A stretch of 59,912 nt of DNA, taken from contig DAOUAL010000014.1 of the NCBI GenBank assembly GCA_034433515.1, positions 1 through 59,912 on the forward strand. Direction: 5' to 3'. A program made the translations under genes and the position numbers. The stretch is from DAOTXS01 sp034433515. Lineage in GTDB: Bacteria > Chloroflexota > Anaerolineae > UBA4142. Each line of letters begins with the position of its first letter. Position 1 is the stretch's first letter. The notes under the pieces are model-generated. The model worked only from the letters and a program-made list of their open reading frames with translations, had not been told where the DNA came from and ran no database searches. Below, piece by piece: positions 42,987-51,319 of the stretch.

Positions 42987-44087
42987 CTAGCGCAGTGCCA
43001 GTTCAGTCGCTTTATCAAAGACGTGAATATGATCCAAATTGACTGCCACATCCAACGTCTTCCCGGGGCGACCTTGGCTCCGCGGATCAACCCGCGCAAT
43101 GAACGAGTGCTTGTCACTCACCAGATAAAGATAGATTTCGCTACCCATCGGCTCCATCACATCCACCTGTGCCGTAATGATCGCCGTGTCCATCGAGCCC
43201 GGGATATAGTCGCGATCATGAATATCTTCAGGGCGAATGCCCAGAATCACATCTTTGCCGAGATAGTTCGCCAGTTTCTCACGGCTGTCTTTGGGCACCG
43301 GGACAACAAAACTGCCGGCATCGAGTTGAGGTTCCTCACGCGTACCGACCACCTTGACATCGAAAAAGTTCATCGCCGGGCTGCCAATGAACCCAGCCAC
43401 AAAGGTGTTGACCGGATGATCGTACAGATTCTGCGGTGTATCGAGTTGTTGCAGAATACCATTCTTCATCACCGCGATGCGTGTCCCCATTGTCATCGCT
43501 TCGGTTTGATCGTGGGTTACGTAGATAAAAGTGGTTTCGAGGCGTTGATGCAACTTGCTGATTTCCGCGCGGGTCTGCACACGCAATTTCGCATCGAGGT
43601 TGGACAGCGGTTCGTCCATCAAAAACACTTTGGGTTCGCGCACAATCGCACGCCCCAGCGCAACGCGCTGGCGCTGACCACCGGATAGTTGTTTGGGCTT
43701 GCGTTGCAATAGATCGCCAATCCCAAGAATTTCGGCGGCTTCTTTTACGCGCCGATCAATTTCCGCTTTGGGTGTCTTGCGCAGACGCAGACCAAATGCC
43801 ATATTGTCATAGACACTCATATGCGGATACAGCGCGTACGATTGAAACACCATCGCAATGTCACGATCTTTGGGAGCGACATCGTTCACCACCCGATCGC
43901 CGATCTTGATGTTGCCGGAGGTAACTTCTTCCAAGCCGGCAAGCAAGCGGAGTGCCGTCGTTTTGCCACATCCGGAGGGGCCAACCAGAACGAGGAATTC
44001 CTTGTCTTTGATTTCAAGGTTGAGGTCATTCACTGCAATGACATCACCAAATTTTTTGGTGACATGATCATAGGTAACGCCAGCCAT
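42987..44087 (-). CDS. Sugar ABC transporter ATP-binding protein (UgpC/MsmK/MalK type)
   Basis: 366 aa. ABC ATPase with Walker A GPSGCGKTT (36-44), signature LSGGQRQR (near 135), Walker B VFLMDEPLSNLDAKLR. C-terminal TOBE/OB domain (about 240-366) contains GIRPEDI, the regulatory domain of the MalK group. Such ATPases energise carbohydrate uptake systems. No binding protein or permease gene is nearby, so this is probably a shared ATPase that works with several permeases encoded elsewhere, as MsmK does in Gram-positives (inference). Own promoter and terminator: a single-gene unit. Confidence 0.94.
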   Translation of the reverse strand: MAGVTYDHVTKKFGDVIAVNDLNLEIKDKEFLVLVGPSGCGKTTALRLLAGLEEVTSGNIKIGDRVVNDVAPKDRDIAMVFQSYALYPHMSVYDNMAFGLRLRKTPKAEIDRRVKEAAEILGIGDLLQRKPKQLSGGQRQRVALGRAIVREPKVFLMDEPLSNLDAKLRVQTRAEISKLHQRLETTFIYVTHDQTEAMTMGTRIAVMKNGILQQLDTPQNLYDHPVNTFVAGFIGSPAMNFFDVKVVGTREEPQLDAGSFVVPVPKDSREKLANYLGKDVILGIRPEDIHDRDYIPGSMDTAIITAQVDVMEPMGSEIYLYLVSDKHSFIARVDPRSQGRPGKTLDVAVNLDHIHVFDKATELALR

Positions 44088-44135
44088 GTGTTACTCTCCT
44101 TTGAGATGAAAACCGTTGCGAATTAATTCACTTGC

Positions 44136-44164
44136 ATTTTATTTTATCCTAAGCCGTTTGTCAA
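44136..44164 (-). promoter_or_regulatory. Promoter of the UgpC/MalK-type ATPase gene
   Basis: Minus strand TTGACA (44164-44159), 17-bp spacer, TAAAAT (44141-44136). Confidence 0.75.
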
Positions 44165-44221
44165 ACTCGATGTGAACTGGCGATTACCCACAAATCCGTA
44201 CGCCAGGCAGCAATTATGAGA

Positions 44222-44240
44222 GGCGAGTCTGAGACTCGCC
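44222..44240. repeat. 19-bp palindrome GGCGAGTCT-G-AGACTCGCC
   Basis: Nine-base arms around one base, flanked by CCCTAC on the right. No T run, so it looks like a dispersed palindrome rather than a strong terminator for the protease gene. Confidence 0.7.
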
Positions 44241-44275
44241 CCTACACAAACGAAATACACATCGCCCGCTGAACT

Positions 44276-45538
44276 TTATCGCCCGGTCAGCCAACGTGGC
44301 ACCATCGCAAAACAACCTTCCCCGGGCGGTTCGGGGGTTGGCGGTGGCGTGGGTGGAGGGGTAGGCGGTGGTGGCGGCGGCTCACCGATTGCGCTTTGAT
44401 ACGCCAAAAATACTTGAGCACGCCCTTTGCCTTGCGTGTTAGCGTCCAAGCCCAAATCCTTTGCTGTATTCATCAAAATGTCTTTGATCTGTTGCGGCAC
44501 CAAACTAGGATTCGCTTGCAAGAGCAACGCACTCGCACCGGTGGCATGCGGCGTTGCCATTGAGGTACCGGACGCACTCGTGTAGAAATTGTTCACCGGC
44601 GTGCCCATCGAAGTCCCAGCCGCACGACACGCAACGATACTTGCCCCCGGGCAGCAAAGATCCGGCTTGACGCGTCCATCGCTGGTGGGACCGCGCGATG
44701 AAAAACTGGTGACTTGATCCGAATCGTTGGTTGCCCCAATCGTAATCACTTGCTTGGCGCACCCCGGCGATCCGACCGTTTTTGCGCCAGGACCGGCGTT
44801 GCCAGCGGCTACGCACATCACCACGCCGTTGCCAACCGCCGCATCGCACAAGACCGAGAGGGCGTCCGTTCCATCGCACGCACCGTCACTGCCCAGCGAT
44901 AGGTTGATCACCTGGACCCCTTGTTGCACCGCCCATTCGATACCTGCCATCACCCAACTGGTGCTCCCCGAACCACTGCCACGTAAGACTTTGGCGGCAT
45001 AAAAAATACATTCAGGCGCGACCCCTTTGTATTTGCCGTTGCTCGCTGCGCCGGTACCGCCCACAATACCGGCAACGTGTGTGCCGTGTCCGTTATTATC
45101 GTTGGCACCTTCGCCGGTAAAATCCTTCATTTGGGCAATGCGCCCGGCTAAATCAGGATGCGCGGGATCCATCCCGGTATCTACAATGCCCACTTTGATG
45201 TCTTTGCCGGTGAGCCCCGCTTGCCACACTTGGGGCACTCCAATCAGCGGAACCGACACATCGAGCATCGTGTGCACCGGCTCATCGTACCAAATCATCT
45301 CCACATCGTCACGATCGCTCAACGCCTTGACGGCATCCACAGTGGCTTGGTGCGCACTGGCGGGAATGAGCGAATACGTAAACGTGGTCGCCACTATTCC
45401 TTCAACCGCTGCCGCAACGCCGCGAATGCCGGGACGATATTTGACAATGACCGGCAATGGAGCCACCGGAGCACGTCGGGTAACTTGAACCTGAATTTGC
45501 ACCGAAAGATTCGGGTGAATCTTGGCTGGATTAGGCAT
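44276..45538 (-). CDS. Subtilisin-like serine protease (S8) without a signal peptide
   Basis: 420 aa behind GGGAGGTGAGGG. Catalytic triad complete: Asp120 (IVDTGMD), His151 (NNGHGTHVAG), Ser326 (SGTSMATPHATG), with oxyanion Asn247 (AAGNAGP). An I9-like prodomain occupies about 28-92 and ends EPVHTM. The C-terminus is a Pro/Thr run (about 388-407) and a short tail with one Cys and basic residues. There is no signal peptide, so it may work inside the cell like intracellular subtilisins, or leave by another path. The gene upstream encodes a free copy of the prodomain, which suggests a pair of protease and inhibitor or folding helper. Confidence 0.93.
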   Translation of the reverse strand: MPNPAKIHPNLSVQIQVQVTRRAPVAPLPVIVKYRPGIRGVAAAVEGIVATTFTYSLIPASAHQATVDAVKALSDRDDVEMIWYDEPVHTMLDVSVPLIGVPQVWQAGLTGKDIKVGIVDTGMDPAHPDLAGRIAQMKDFTGEGANDNNGHGTHVAGIVGGTGAASNGKYKGVAPECIFYAAKVLRGSGSGSTSWVMAGIEWAVQQGVQVINLSLGSDGACDGTDALSVLCDAAVGNGVVMCVAAGNAGPGAKTVGSPGCAKQVITIGATNDSDQVTSFSSRGPTSDGRVKPDLCCPGASIVACRAAGTSMGTPVNNFYTSASGTSMATPHATGASALLLQANPSLVPQQIKDILMNTAKDLGLDANTQGKGRAQVFLAYQSAIGEPPPPPPTPPPTPPPTPEPPGEGCFAMVPRWLTGR

Positions 45539-45594
45539 CCCTCACCTCCCAGTGAGCATCCTCGGATAGACCAACCTACCACAAGGACAATCCA

Positions 45595-45849
45595 CTACAT
45601 CGTATGAACCGTTTTATCGGCTTCGATCGCAAGCACCCACGGTTCATTGACCAACGTTAAACAATCTGACGCCGTGCCTTGAATTGCAACTGCCGAAATG
45701 AGCGAGTAGGTATATCGAACGGTCAATCCACGTGCCTTGATTTCATCCAGGTAAATATCCGGCGCCTCTTTCAAGCGAACGATCAGATGAACCACCGCAT
45801 CTGGATTTTGTTCCAAGTGTGCTTTTAATTCCGAATCAATCGTTGGCAT
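45595..45849 (-). CDS. Free-standing S8 prodomain-like (I9-type) small protein
   Basis: 84 aa from ATG 45849 (GTG 45855 is an alternative; neither has a ribosome binding site). The stretch VVHLIVRLKEAPDIYL...VRYTYSLISAVAIQGTA...ADKTVHTM aligns along its whole length with residues 28-92 of the protease downstream (VIVKYRPG...TFTYSLIPASAHQATVDA...EPVHTM). Both end in VHTM, exactly where the protease catalytic part begins. Prodomains of this family chaperone folding and inhibit the mature enzyme in cis; here one exists in trans. It lies 56 bp upstream of the protease gene on the same strand. No signal peptide. Confidence 0.8.
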   Translation of the reverse strand: MPTIDSELKAHLEQNPDAVVHLIVRLKEAPDIYLDEIKARGLTVRYTYSLISAVAIQGTASDCLTLVNEPWVLAIEADKTVHTM

Positions 45850-45879
45850 AGGCACTATTCACTTTCCAGAGTCAAAAAC

Positions 45880-45908
45880 ATCTTAGCACAGTTTCAAAAG
45901 CAAAGCAA
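45880..45908 (-). promoter_or_regulatory. Possible promoter of the prodomain-protease operon
   Basis: Minus strand TTGCTT (45908-45903), 17-bp spacer, TAAGAT (45885-45880). The -35 box is weak. Confidence 0.45.
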
Positions 45909-45925
45909 TGCCCCATCAATTTAAT

Positions 45926-45954
45926 TTGCTATTCCCCCCTCAATCGAGTATAAT
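45926..45954 (+). promoter_or_regulatory. Promoter of the lipoprotein gene at 45986
   Basis: TTGCTA (45926-45931), 17-bp spacer, TATAAT (45949-45954). AAGGAG follows at 45972-45977, ahead of the TTG start codon. Confidence 0.65.
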
Positions 45955-45985
45955 AGCAGCGATGTCCGCGTAAGGAGCATGTCAC

Positions 45986-46657
45986 TTGGGTCGAAAACTT
46001 TATTTGGTTATGCTGTTTGCTGCGATGCTCATCGTACTCGCTTGTGATACTAGCAGTTTCATCGCCTTGAACAATCCCACCGCTACAGCCACGCGCACGC
46101 CGCGCCCTACCTTCACACCGCGCCCAAGTCCAACCCCTGAACAATCACCTACACCCGAACCCACGCTAACGGTTGTTCCTTCCCCTGTTCCATCGCCCAC
46201 CCAGCGCGTGGTAGCTACCGCACGCCCAGCCACACCCAAACCGCCTGCGCCAACGCCTATCCCTGCACCCACCTTTCCCGTTACCCTTTCGGACGCCTAC
46301 TTTTGCGAACAACCGCAGTCGCCAGTCTGGAAGATCACCGCGCGGGTCAATCGAGGTAACACGAGTTACTTTTTGGGCGGCTATATCCTCGGCGTGTTTA
46401 CAGCAGACGGCAAATTTCTAAAAGCATCCGAACCCTCTGCCTACGATGGCAACCAAACCATCACCATTGGGGGCAACTGCCGAGTTGCAAAATGGTATCA
46501 ATCGAATCTCGAAATTGATGTAACCGAGTTTCGTGCCCAACTTCCCCTCATCGTTCGGATCATCAAATCCAAGGATGATCACACGCCCTTGTCCAAAGAT
46601 TTTCGCGCCGATTTCGCAGTACCCGGTCACTATTACATTCAATACAACACCCAATAA
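45986..46657 (+). CDS. Lipoprotein with long Thr/Pro linker
   Basis: 223 aa from TTG 45986 with AAGGAG nine bases upstream; the nearer ATG is in another frame that stops early. Signal peptide with lipobox VLAC (Cys20), a Thr/Pro/Arg-rich linker (about 30-93, tandem TPRPTFTPRPSPTPE-like units) and a C-terminal domain of about 125 residues with a beta-rich look (WKITARVNRGNTSYFLGGYILGVF). Same architecture as the two lipoproteins inside the atp operon, but the globular domain is not clearly the same. Unknown function. Confidence 0.82.
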   Translation: MGRKLYLVMLFAAMLIVLACDTSSFIALNNPTATATRTPRPTFTPRPSPTPEQSPTPEPTLTVVPSPVPSPTQRVVATARPATPKPPAPTPIPAPTFPVTLSDAYFCEQPQSPVWKITARVNRGNTSYFLGGYILGVFTADGKFLKASEPSAYDGNQTITIGGNCRVAKWYQSNLEIDVTEFRAQLPLIVRIIKSKDDHTPLSKDFRADFAVPGHYYIQYNTQ

Positions 46658-46678
46658 GCCCGGCAATCACACCCAATC

Positions 46679-46708
46679 AGCCGAGTGATTCACTCGGCTA
46701 TTTCTTTT
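46679..46708 (+). terminator. Intrinsic terminator after the lipoprotein gene
   Basis: AGCCGAGTG (46679-46687), loop ATT, CACTCGGCT (46691-46699), then ATTTCTTTT. The GTG at 46685 lies within this stem, so it is unlikely to start the next gene. Confidence 0.8.
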
Positions 46709-46717
46709 GATGAACTC

Positions 46718-49420
46718 ATGAAACACTTGGCGCATCGCTGGTTGCTCACCCTCATCACCTTGCTCGCTTTGGCGCTCCGCATCCTTCGCCTCGATTTCCA
46801 GCCCCTTTGGTGGGACGAAGGTTACAGTGTCTTTTTCGCCACGCGTGATTTCTGGACGATGATTGAACGCACGGCGATTGATATTCATCCACCGCTGTAC
46901 TATGCCATGATGCAAGTCTGGATCAATTTCTTTGGCACCCGCGCGGTTGCCTTGCGATTACTCTCGGTAGTCATCGGCACAGCAACCATTCCACTGCTCT
47001 ACGTTTTGGCACGCAAACTTTTTACCGACCAGCGTATCGCGCTGGTTGCCGCGTTTCTGTTAGCGATCTCACCCTTCCATATTTACTATTCGCAAGAAGT
47101 CCGGATGTACGGGTTAGTAACCTTGCTGGGTCTTGCCTCCGTTTATCTCTGCATCCAATTGCTGGCAATGACACCAGGCACACGCCAGACTGCCACGCTT
47201 GCACCGATTTACATTCTTGTGACGGCTGCCGCGCTGTACACGCAATATTACGCCGCGTTCATTCTGGCGGCAGAAATTATATTGATTCTGGCAATCTACC
47301 TCATCATTGATCGCCGCCCCACCGATTGGCGTTCGCTCGCTTCGATCTGGGTGAATCCGTTGGTGCATTGGTTTAGCGCGTGGTTCGCAATTTCCCTACT
47401 TTATCTTCCTTGGATCATTTATGCAGGACCAAAACTCTATGCCTACGTTACCTCCAAGGTCAGCATCGAAAAATACGCCCCCCTCGATCCGCTTACCTTT
47501 CTAGCCCAACACCTCGCCGCGTTCGCGGTGGGACATTTGACCGAATGGCCAATGCTCGCGTGGGCAAGTATCGTTTTGGTCGGATTAGTTGCGCTAGCCC
47601 TCGGTTTCGATACACAACGGTACAACCGCCGTTGGGTTCCATATCCTCTGCTCTCCTTGTCGCCTAGTTTACTGATCGTATTGAGTCTCATTGTCCCGCT
47701 CACATTGGGTTACCTGGTCAATCTGATTTTTCCCTTTCACCCCCTTCACAGTGAACGATTATTGTTACTCGCCGCGCCGACATTTTATCTGATTGCCGCG
47801 TCGGGCATCCATAAACTTGCGAATCGCCACGCTGGGTTGGGCGCGTTAGCACTCACGCTGGTTACAATCATTTCGCTCACCTCGTTGTATGATTTCTACA
47901 CCGCACCACGCTACCCCCAAGACGATTACCGCCCGCTCATCGCCGATCTGCAAACAATGGCGCAACCGAACGATATTTTTCTGGCGATCTATCCATGGCA
48001 GATCGGCTATCTGCAAACGTACTATCACGGTGCATCGCTCAACCTCATCGAAACACCCAACGATGCGTGGATCAAGCATCCCGCGCAGATGCAACGTGAT
48101 TTAGAGACAATGCTCAAACCGAATGCGCGGGTGTGGATTCCAGCGTTGCAAACGCAAGGACGCATTATTGAAGACGCGCTCGATCTCTATCTTCGTCCGC
48201 GCACCTATTCGGTGGTTGACACGTGGTATGGCACCACGCGTTTGGAACTGTTTGCCCGCGCCGATGATCCGCCGCGCGCGAATCGTTCGCTGATTTTTGA
48301 AAACGAGTTATCCATCACGGATTTGGGCATTACCACCGATTCGCTGACTGCTGGGCAAGACATTCTGCGCGTTTGGTTCGATACGCGCACCATTACGCCG
48401 GGAACATTCAAAGCAAGTGTACGCTTGGTAGATGTCAAAGGAAATGTGTGGGCGCAAGACGACCGCGAGATTGCCGGCGATTTGCAACGCATCGGTATCT
48501 TTATTCCGATCGGCACACCGCCGGGAGCTTACACCGTGCGTTTGCAAATTTATCGCGCGCGGGATGGCAAACCTCTACGTGATGCCGATGTGCTGGGTAA
48601 CGTTCGTGTCGTTGCGCCTACTATGCCCAACATTACCGCGATTCCCAATCGAATAGAAATCAACTTTGAAAACGGAATGCGTTTGCTGGGCTACACAACC
48701 TCGGTTGCCAAACCCGGTGTGCCAACGCCTCTCACATTTTTCTGGCAAGCCACGCGCAACCTCGCAAAAGAATATGCGGTGATCACCCAGATTCAAGATT
48801 GGCGCGGAAATATTTTTGCAACGACGCAAGCCGCACCTGCCTTGGGCATTTATCCAACGACGCGCTGGCAACCCAACGACATCGTCCGTGATCCGCAAAC
48901 GATCACCCTGCGCGGCAATACGCCGGACGGCGAGTATCGCATCGTAGTAGATTGGTTTGACCCAGCCACGAACTCGCGCACACAATCGCACACCGTTGGT
49001 TCGCTCACGGTGAAAGGACGTCTACACTATTTTGGTGCACCCACGCCGGCGAATCAGTTCGAGGCACGATTCGGTAACGTGGCACGTTTAGTGGGCTATG
49101 AGATAATCGGCAATCAGCGCATCGTGTTGTACTGGCGCGCATTGACAACGAGTGACATTTCGTACAAAGTGTTTGTGCATCTCGTTGATGCCAACGAAAT
49201 CATCCGCGCCCAACGCGATCAGATTCCCGGCGCGGGCGAGTATCCCACAACGAGTTGGATCAAGGATGAATACTTGGTTGATGTGTACGAGGTGGACACA
49301 CTGCCCGGCGAAGACACCATTCGCATCGGGATGTACGACCCAGCAACCAATGTGCGCTTGCCGGTGTTCGATACCTCGAATCAACTGATCGGCGATTATA
49401 TCGAACTGCCCACACGCTAA
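46718..49420 (+). CDS. GT39/ArnT-like membrane glycosyltransferase with C-terminal beta domains
   Basis: 900 aa from ATG 46718; the frame opens at GTG 46685, but that lies in a terminator stem. The N-terminal half (about 1-450) has a dozen or so membrane segments and the dolichyl/undecaprenyl-phosphate sugar transferase pattern, with the acidic motif WWDEGYSVF in the first outer loop and IDIHPPLYY after it. The C-terminal part (about 530-900) is soluble, faces outside and contains three related beta-sandwich segments, each ending in a strand set like YRIVVDWFDPATN or IRIGMYDPATN. It likely transfers a lipid-linked sugar onto a surface protein or glycan. No ribosome binding site was seen. Confidence 0.85.
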   Translation: MKHLAHRWLLTLITLLALALRILRLDFQPLWWDEGYSVFFATRDFWTMIERTAIDIHPPLYYAMMQVWINFFGTRAVALRLLSVVIGTATIPLLYVLARKLFTDQRIALVAAFLLAISPFHIYYSQEVRMYGLVTLLGLASVYLCIQLLAMTPGTRQTATLAPIYILVTAAALYTQYYAAFILAAEIILILAIYLIIDRRPTDWRSLASIWVNPLVHWFSAWFAISLLYLPWIIYAGPKLYAYVTSKVSIEKYAPLDPLTFLAQHLAAFAVGHLTEWPMLAWASIVLVGLVALALGFDTQRYNRRWVPYPLLSLSPSLLIVLSLIVPLTLGYLVNLIFPFHPLHSERLLLLAAPTFYLIAASGIHKLANRHAGLGALALTLVTIISLTSLYDFYTAPRYPQDDYRPLIADLQTMAQPNDIFLAIYPWQIGYLQTYYHGASLNLIETPNDAWIKHPAQMQRDLETMLKPNARVWIPALQTQGRIIEDALDLYLRPRTYSVVDTWYGTTRLELFARADDPPRANRSLIFENELSITDLGITTDSLTAGQDILRVWFDTRTITPGTFKASVRLVDVKGNVWAQDDREIAGDLQRIGIFIPIGTPPGAYTVRLQIYRARDGKPLRDADVLGNVRVVAPTMPNITAIPNRIEINFENGMRLLGYTTSVAKPGVPTPLTFFWQATRNLAKEYAVITQIQDWRGNIFATTQAAPALGIYPTTRWQPNDIVRDPQTITLRGNTPDGEYRIVVDWFDPATNSRTQSHTVGSLTVKGRLHYFGAPTPANQFEARFGNVARLVGYEIIGNQRIVLYWRALTTSDISYKVFVHLVDANEIIRAQRDQIPGAGEYPTTSWIKDEYLVDVYEVDTLPGEDTIRIGMYDPATNVRLPVFDTSNQLIGDYIELPTR

Positions 49421-49446
49421 GTAGCACCACATCACATTACACGCTA

Positions 49447-49486
49447 ACAAAAAAAACAGACGACAGAATTGAATCTGTCGTCTGTT
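49447..49486 (-). terminator. Terminator of the thiolase gene
   Basis: A 13-bp stem AACAGACGACAGA/TCTGTCGTCTGTT (49455-49467 and 49474-49486) with a six-base loop. On the minus strand eight U follow. It may also slow transcripts coming from the glycosyltransferase gene. Confidence 0.88.
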
Positions 49487-49514
49487 ATCTGTCATCTGTT
49501 GTCTGCTATCTTTC

Positions 49515-50702
49515 TTACAACGCTTCGACGACCGCCGCAATGCCTTGCCCGCCGCCGATGCACATCGAGGCGATACCATAACGCTTATTGCGTCGTCGCA
49601 ATTCATACAACACGGTCAGCGTGAGCCGCGCGCCGGTGGCACCCAGCGGATGTCCAATCGCAATCGCGCCGCCATTCACGTTGAAGCGTTCCAGATCAAT
49701 GTGCAGTTCTTTGACACATGCGAGGACTTGCGCCGCAAACGCTTCGTTGATCTCGATCAAGTCCATCTGATCGAGGGTCAGCCCGGCTTTATTCAACGCG
49801 CTGCGAATCGCTGGGACAGGTCCAAAGCCCATAATGCTTGGCTCCACGCCGGCAACTCCCCACGACACCAAGCGCCCCAACGGTTTCAAGCCGTGCTCTT
49901 TGGCTTTTGCCATCGAAGTAACCACAACCGCCGCCGCACCATCCACGATACCGGACGCATTGCCCGCAGTAACGGTGCCGTCCTTTTTGAATCGCGCCGG
50001 CAATTTTGCTAAACCTTCCATCGTGGCATCGGCACGAATGATTTCATCTTTGGCAAACAAGGTTACGTTGCCCTTGCGATCTTTGACCGGCACCGGCACA
50101 ATCTCTTCTTGCATACGACCTTCGCTCCACGCTTTGGCGGCGCGTTGTTGCCCCAGTAACGCAAATTCATCTTGCTCTTGGCGCGTCACGTGATACATCT
50201 CGGCAAGGTTTTCAGCGGTGATTGCCATAGGCATTCCAGTGTAGGAATCCACAAGCGCGGTCCATAACATATCTTCGAATTTAACGTCCGCCCCAAAATT
50301 GAAACCCGAACGCGCGCCGCGCACCACGTGCGGGGCTTGACTCATTGATTCGGTGCCACCCGCCAAAACAAAATCGGCTTCACCGTTGAGAATCAAGCGT
50401 GCGCCCTGCACAATGGCTTCTTGCCCCGATCCACATAATCGGTTGACGATGAGCGCCGGTTTGTCCTTTGGCACCCCGGCTTTCAAACCGATGTGGCGCG
50501 CGAGATAAATCGCATCGGCACTCGTTTGCACCACATTGCCAAAAATCGTGTGATCAATCCACGCTGGGTCAACACGTGCTTTTTCCAGCGCACCTTTGGC
50601 GGCGATGACGCCCAAATCGGTTGCGCTCAATTCTTTCAAACTACCGCCAAACGCGCCAAAGCCAGTTCGCACCCCTTCGAGCAGAACCATGTCTGTAATC
50701 AT
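49515..50702 (-). CDS. Acetyl-CoA acetyltransferase (thiolase)
   Basis: 395 aa, with GGGAG six bases before the ATG. Thiolase II fold with acylated Cys90 (NRLCGSGQEAI), the catalytic His in IAIGHPLGATGARL and the second Cys in MCIGGGQGIA. Condenses two acetyl-CoA to acetoacetyl-CoA, or does the reverse in fatty acid breakdown. The length and the GGTESMSQAPHV loop fit the biosynthetic/degradative acetoacetyl-CoA type. No other beta-oxidation genes are next to it. Confidence 0.95.
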   Translation of the reverse strand: MITDMVLLEGVRTGFGAFGGSLKELSATDLGVIAAKGALEKARVDPAWIDHTIFGNVVQTSADAIYLARHIGLKAGVPKDKPALIVNRLCGSGQEAIVQGARLILNGEADFVLAGGTESMSQAPHVVRGARSGFNFGADVKFEDMLWTALVDSYTGMPMAITAENLAEMYHVTRQEQDEFALLGQQRAAKAWSEGRMQEEIVPVPVKDRKGNVTLFAKDEIIRADATMEGLAKLPARFKKDGTVTAGNASGIVDGAAAVVVTSMAKAKEHGLKPLGRLVSWGVAGVEPSIMGFGPVPAIRSALNKAGLTLDQMDLIEINEAFAAQVLACVKELHIDLERFNVNGGAIAIGHPLGATGARLTLTVLYELRRRNKRYGIASMCIGGGQGIAAVVEAL

Positions 50703-50721
50703 ACCACACTCCCTTGAAAAT

Positions 50722-50832
50722 AGGCTTGTAGTCGCGCGATTCCTCGCGCGGGCGCTCCAGCGCCGTACTACGACCGCACCCGCTTATTTTCATCTCTCTG
50801 CTAGTGCGCCAACGGCGAATGAACAACTCCTT
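50722..50832. repeat. 111-bp dispersed repeat, family C, copy 2
   Basis: Same length as copy 1 at 9466-9576 and about 85% identical by eye. It begins about 20 bp upstream of the thiolase start. A further partial start of the same unit (GGTTTGTAGTTGTGCAATTC) follows at 50840. Confidence 0.88.
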
Positions 50833-51319
50833 CGAAAGTAGGTTTGTAGTTGTGCAATTCGATGAATGATTTCATGAGCGCCCTTTTTCCATTATATCGT
50901 GCTTGGCACAGCAATCCAAATGGGTGCAGTAGGAATAATATCTATCTGGTCAGATGTATCACACCGCTGCCGGTCGAACTCTTATGGGCAGGAGCATCAC
51001 TTTCACACCCTTCACCTTTATCGTCTCGCAGTGTAGCCCACTCCTAAAGGGGGCGGGGTTGCCCGCCCCCTCTACCTTCAAAGCTCTGATGTGAGGATGA
51101 TTTTTCCTAAACGCCTCTCCGAATTGACCGGTCGGTTTTCAGACAACCGACAGGTCTAATTTTTTCTCTGGCTCGTTCCCCAACATTCGGATAAACAGGA
51201 AGGTTCGTCGTAGGCGGGCAATTGATCGCCACGTTGACGCGGTGCGATGAATCGCACGCTTACAAACCAGAACCACGAAAATTATTTGTTTCTCGCACAT
51301 TGTGGTAAAATCCGCTGCG
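50833..51319. other. Gene-free stretch with small palindromes
   Basis: No supported gene. From left to right: the partial family C start (50840), a hairpin AGGGGGCGGG-GTTG-CCCGCCCCCT (51048-51071), a hairpin GTCGGTT-TTCAGAC-AACCGAC (51131-51151) with outer GACC/GGTC pairing followed by a T run, and GTGCGAT-GA-ATCGCAC near 51243-51262. A possible -10 box TAAAAT lies just before the ABC ATPase gene. Confidence 0.6.
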
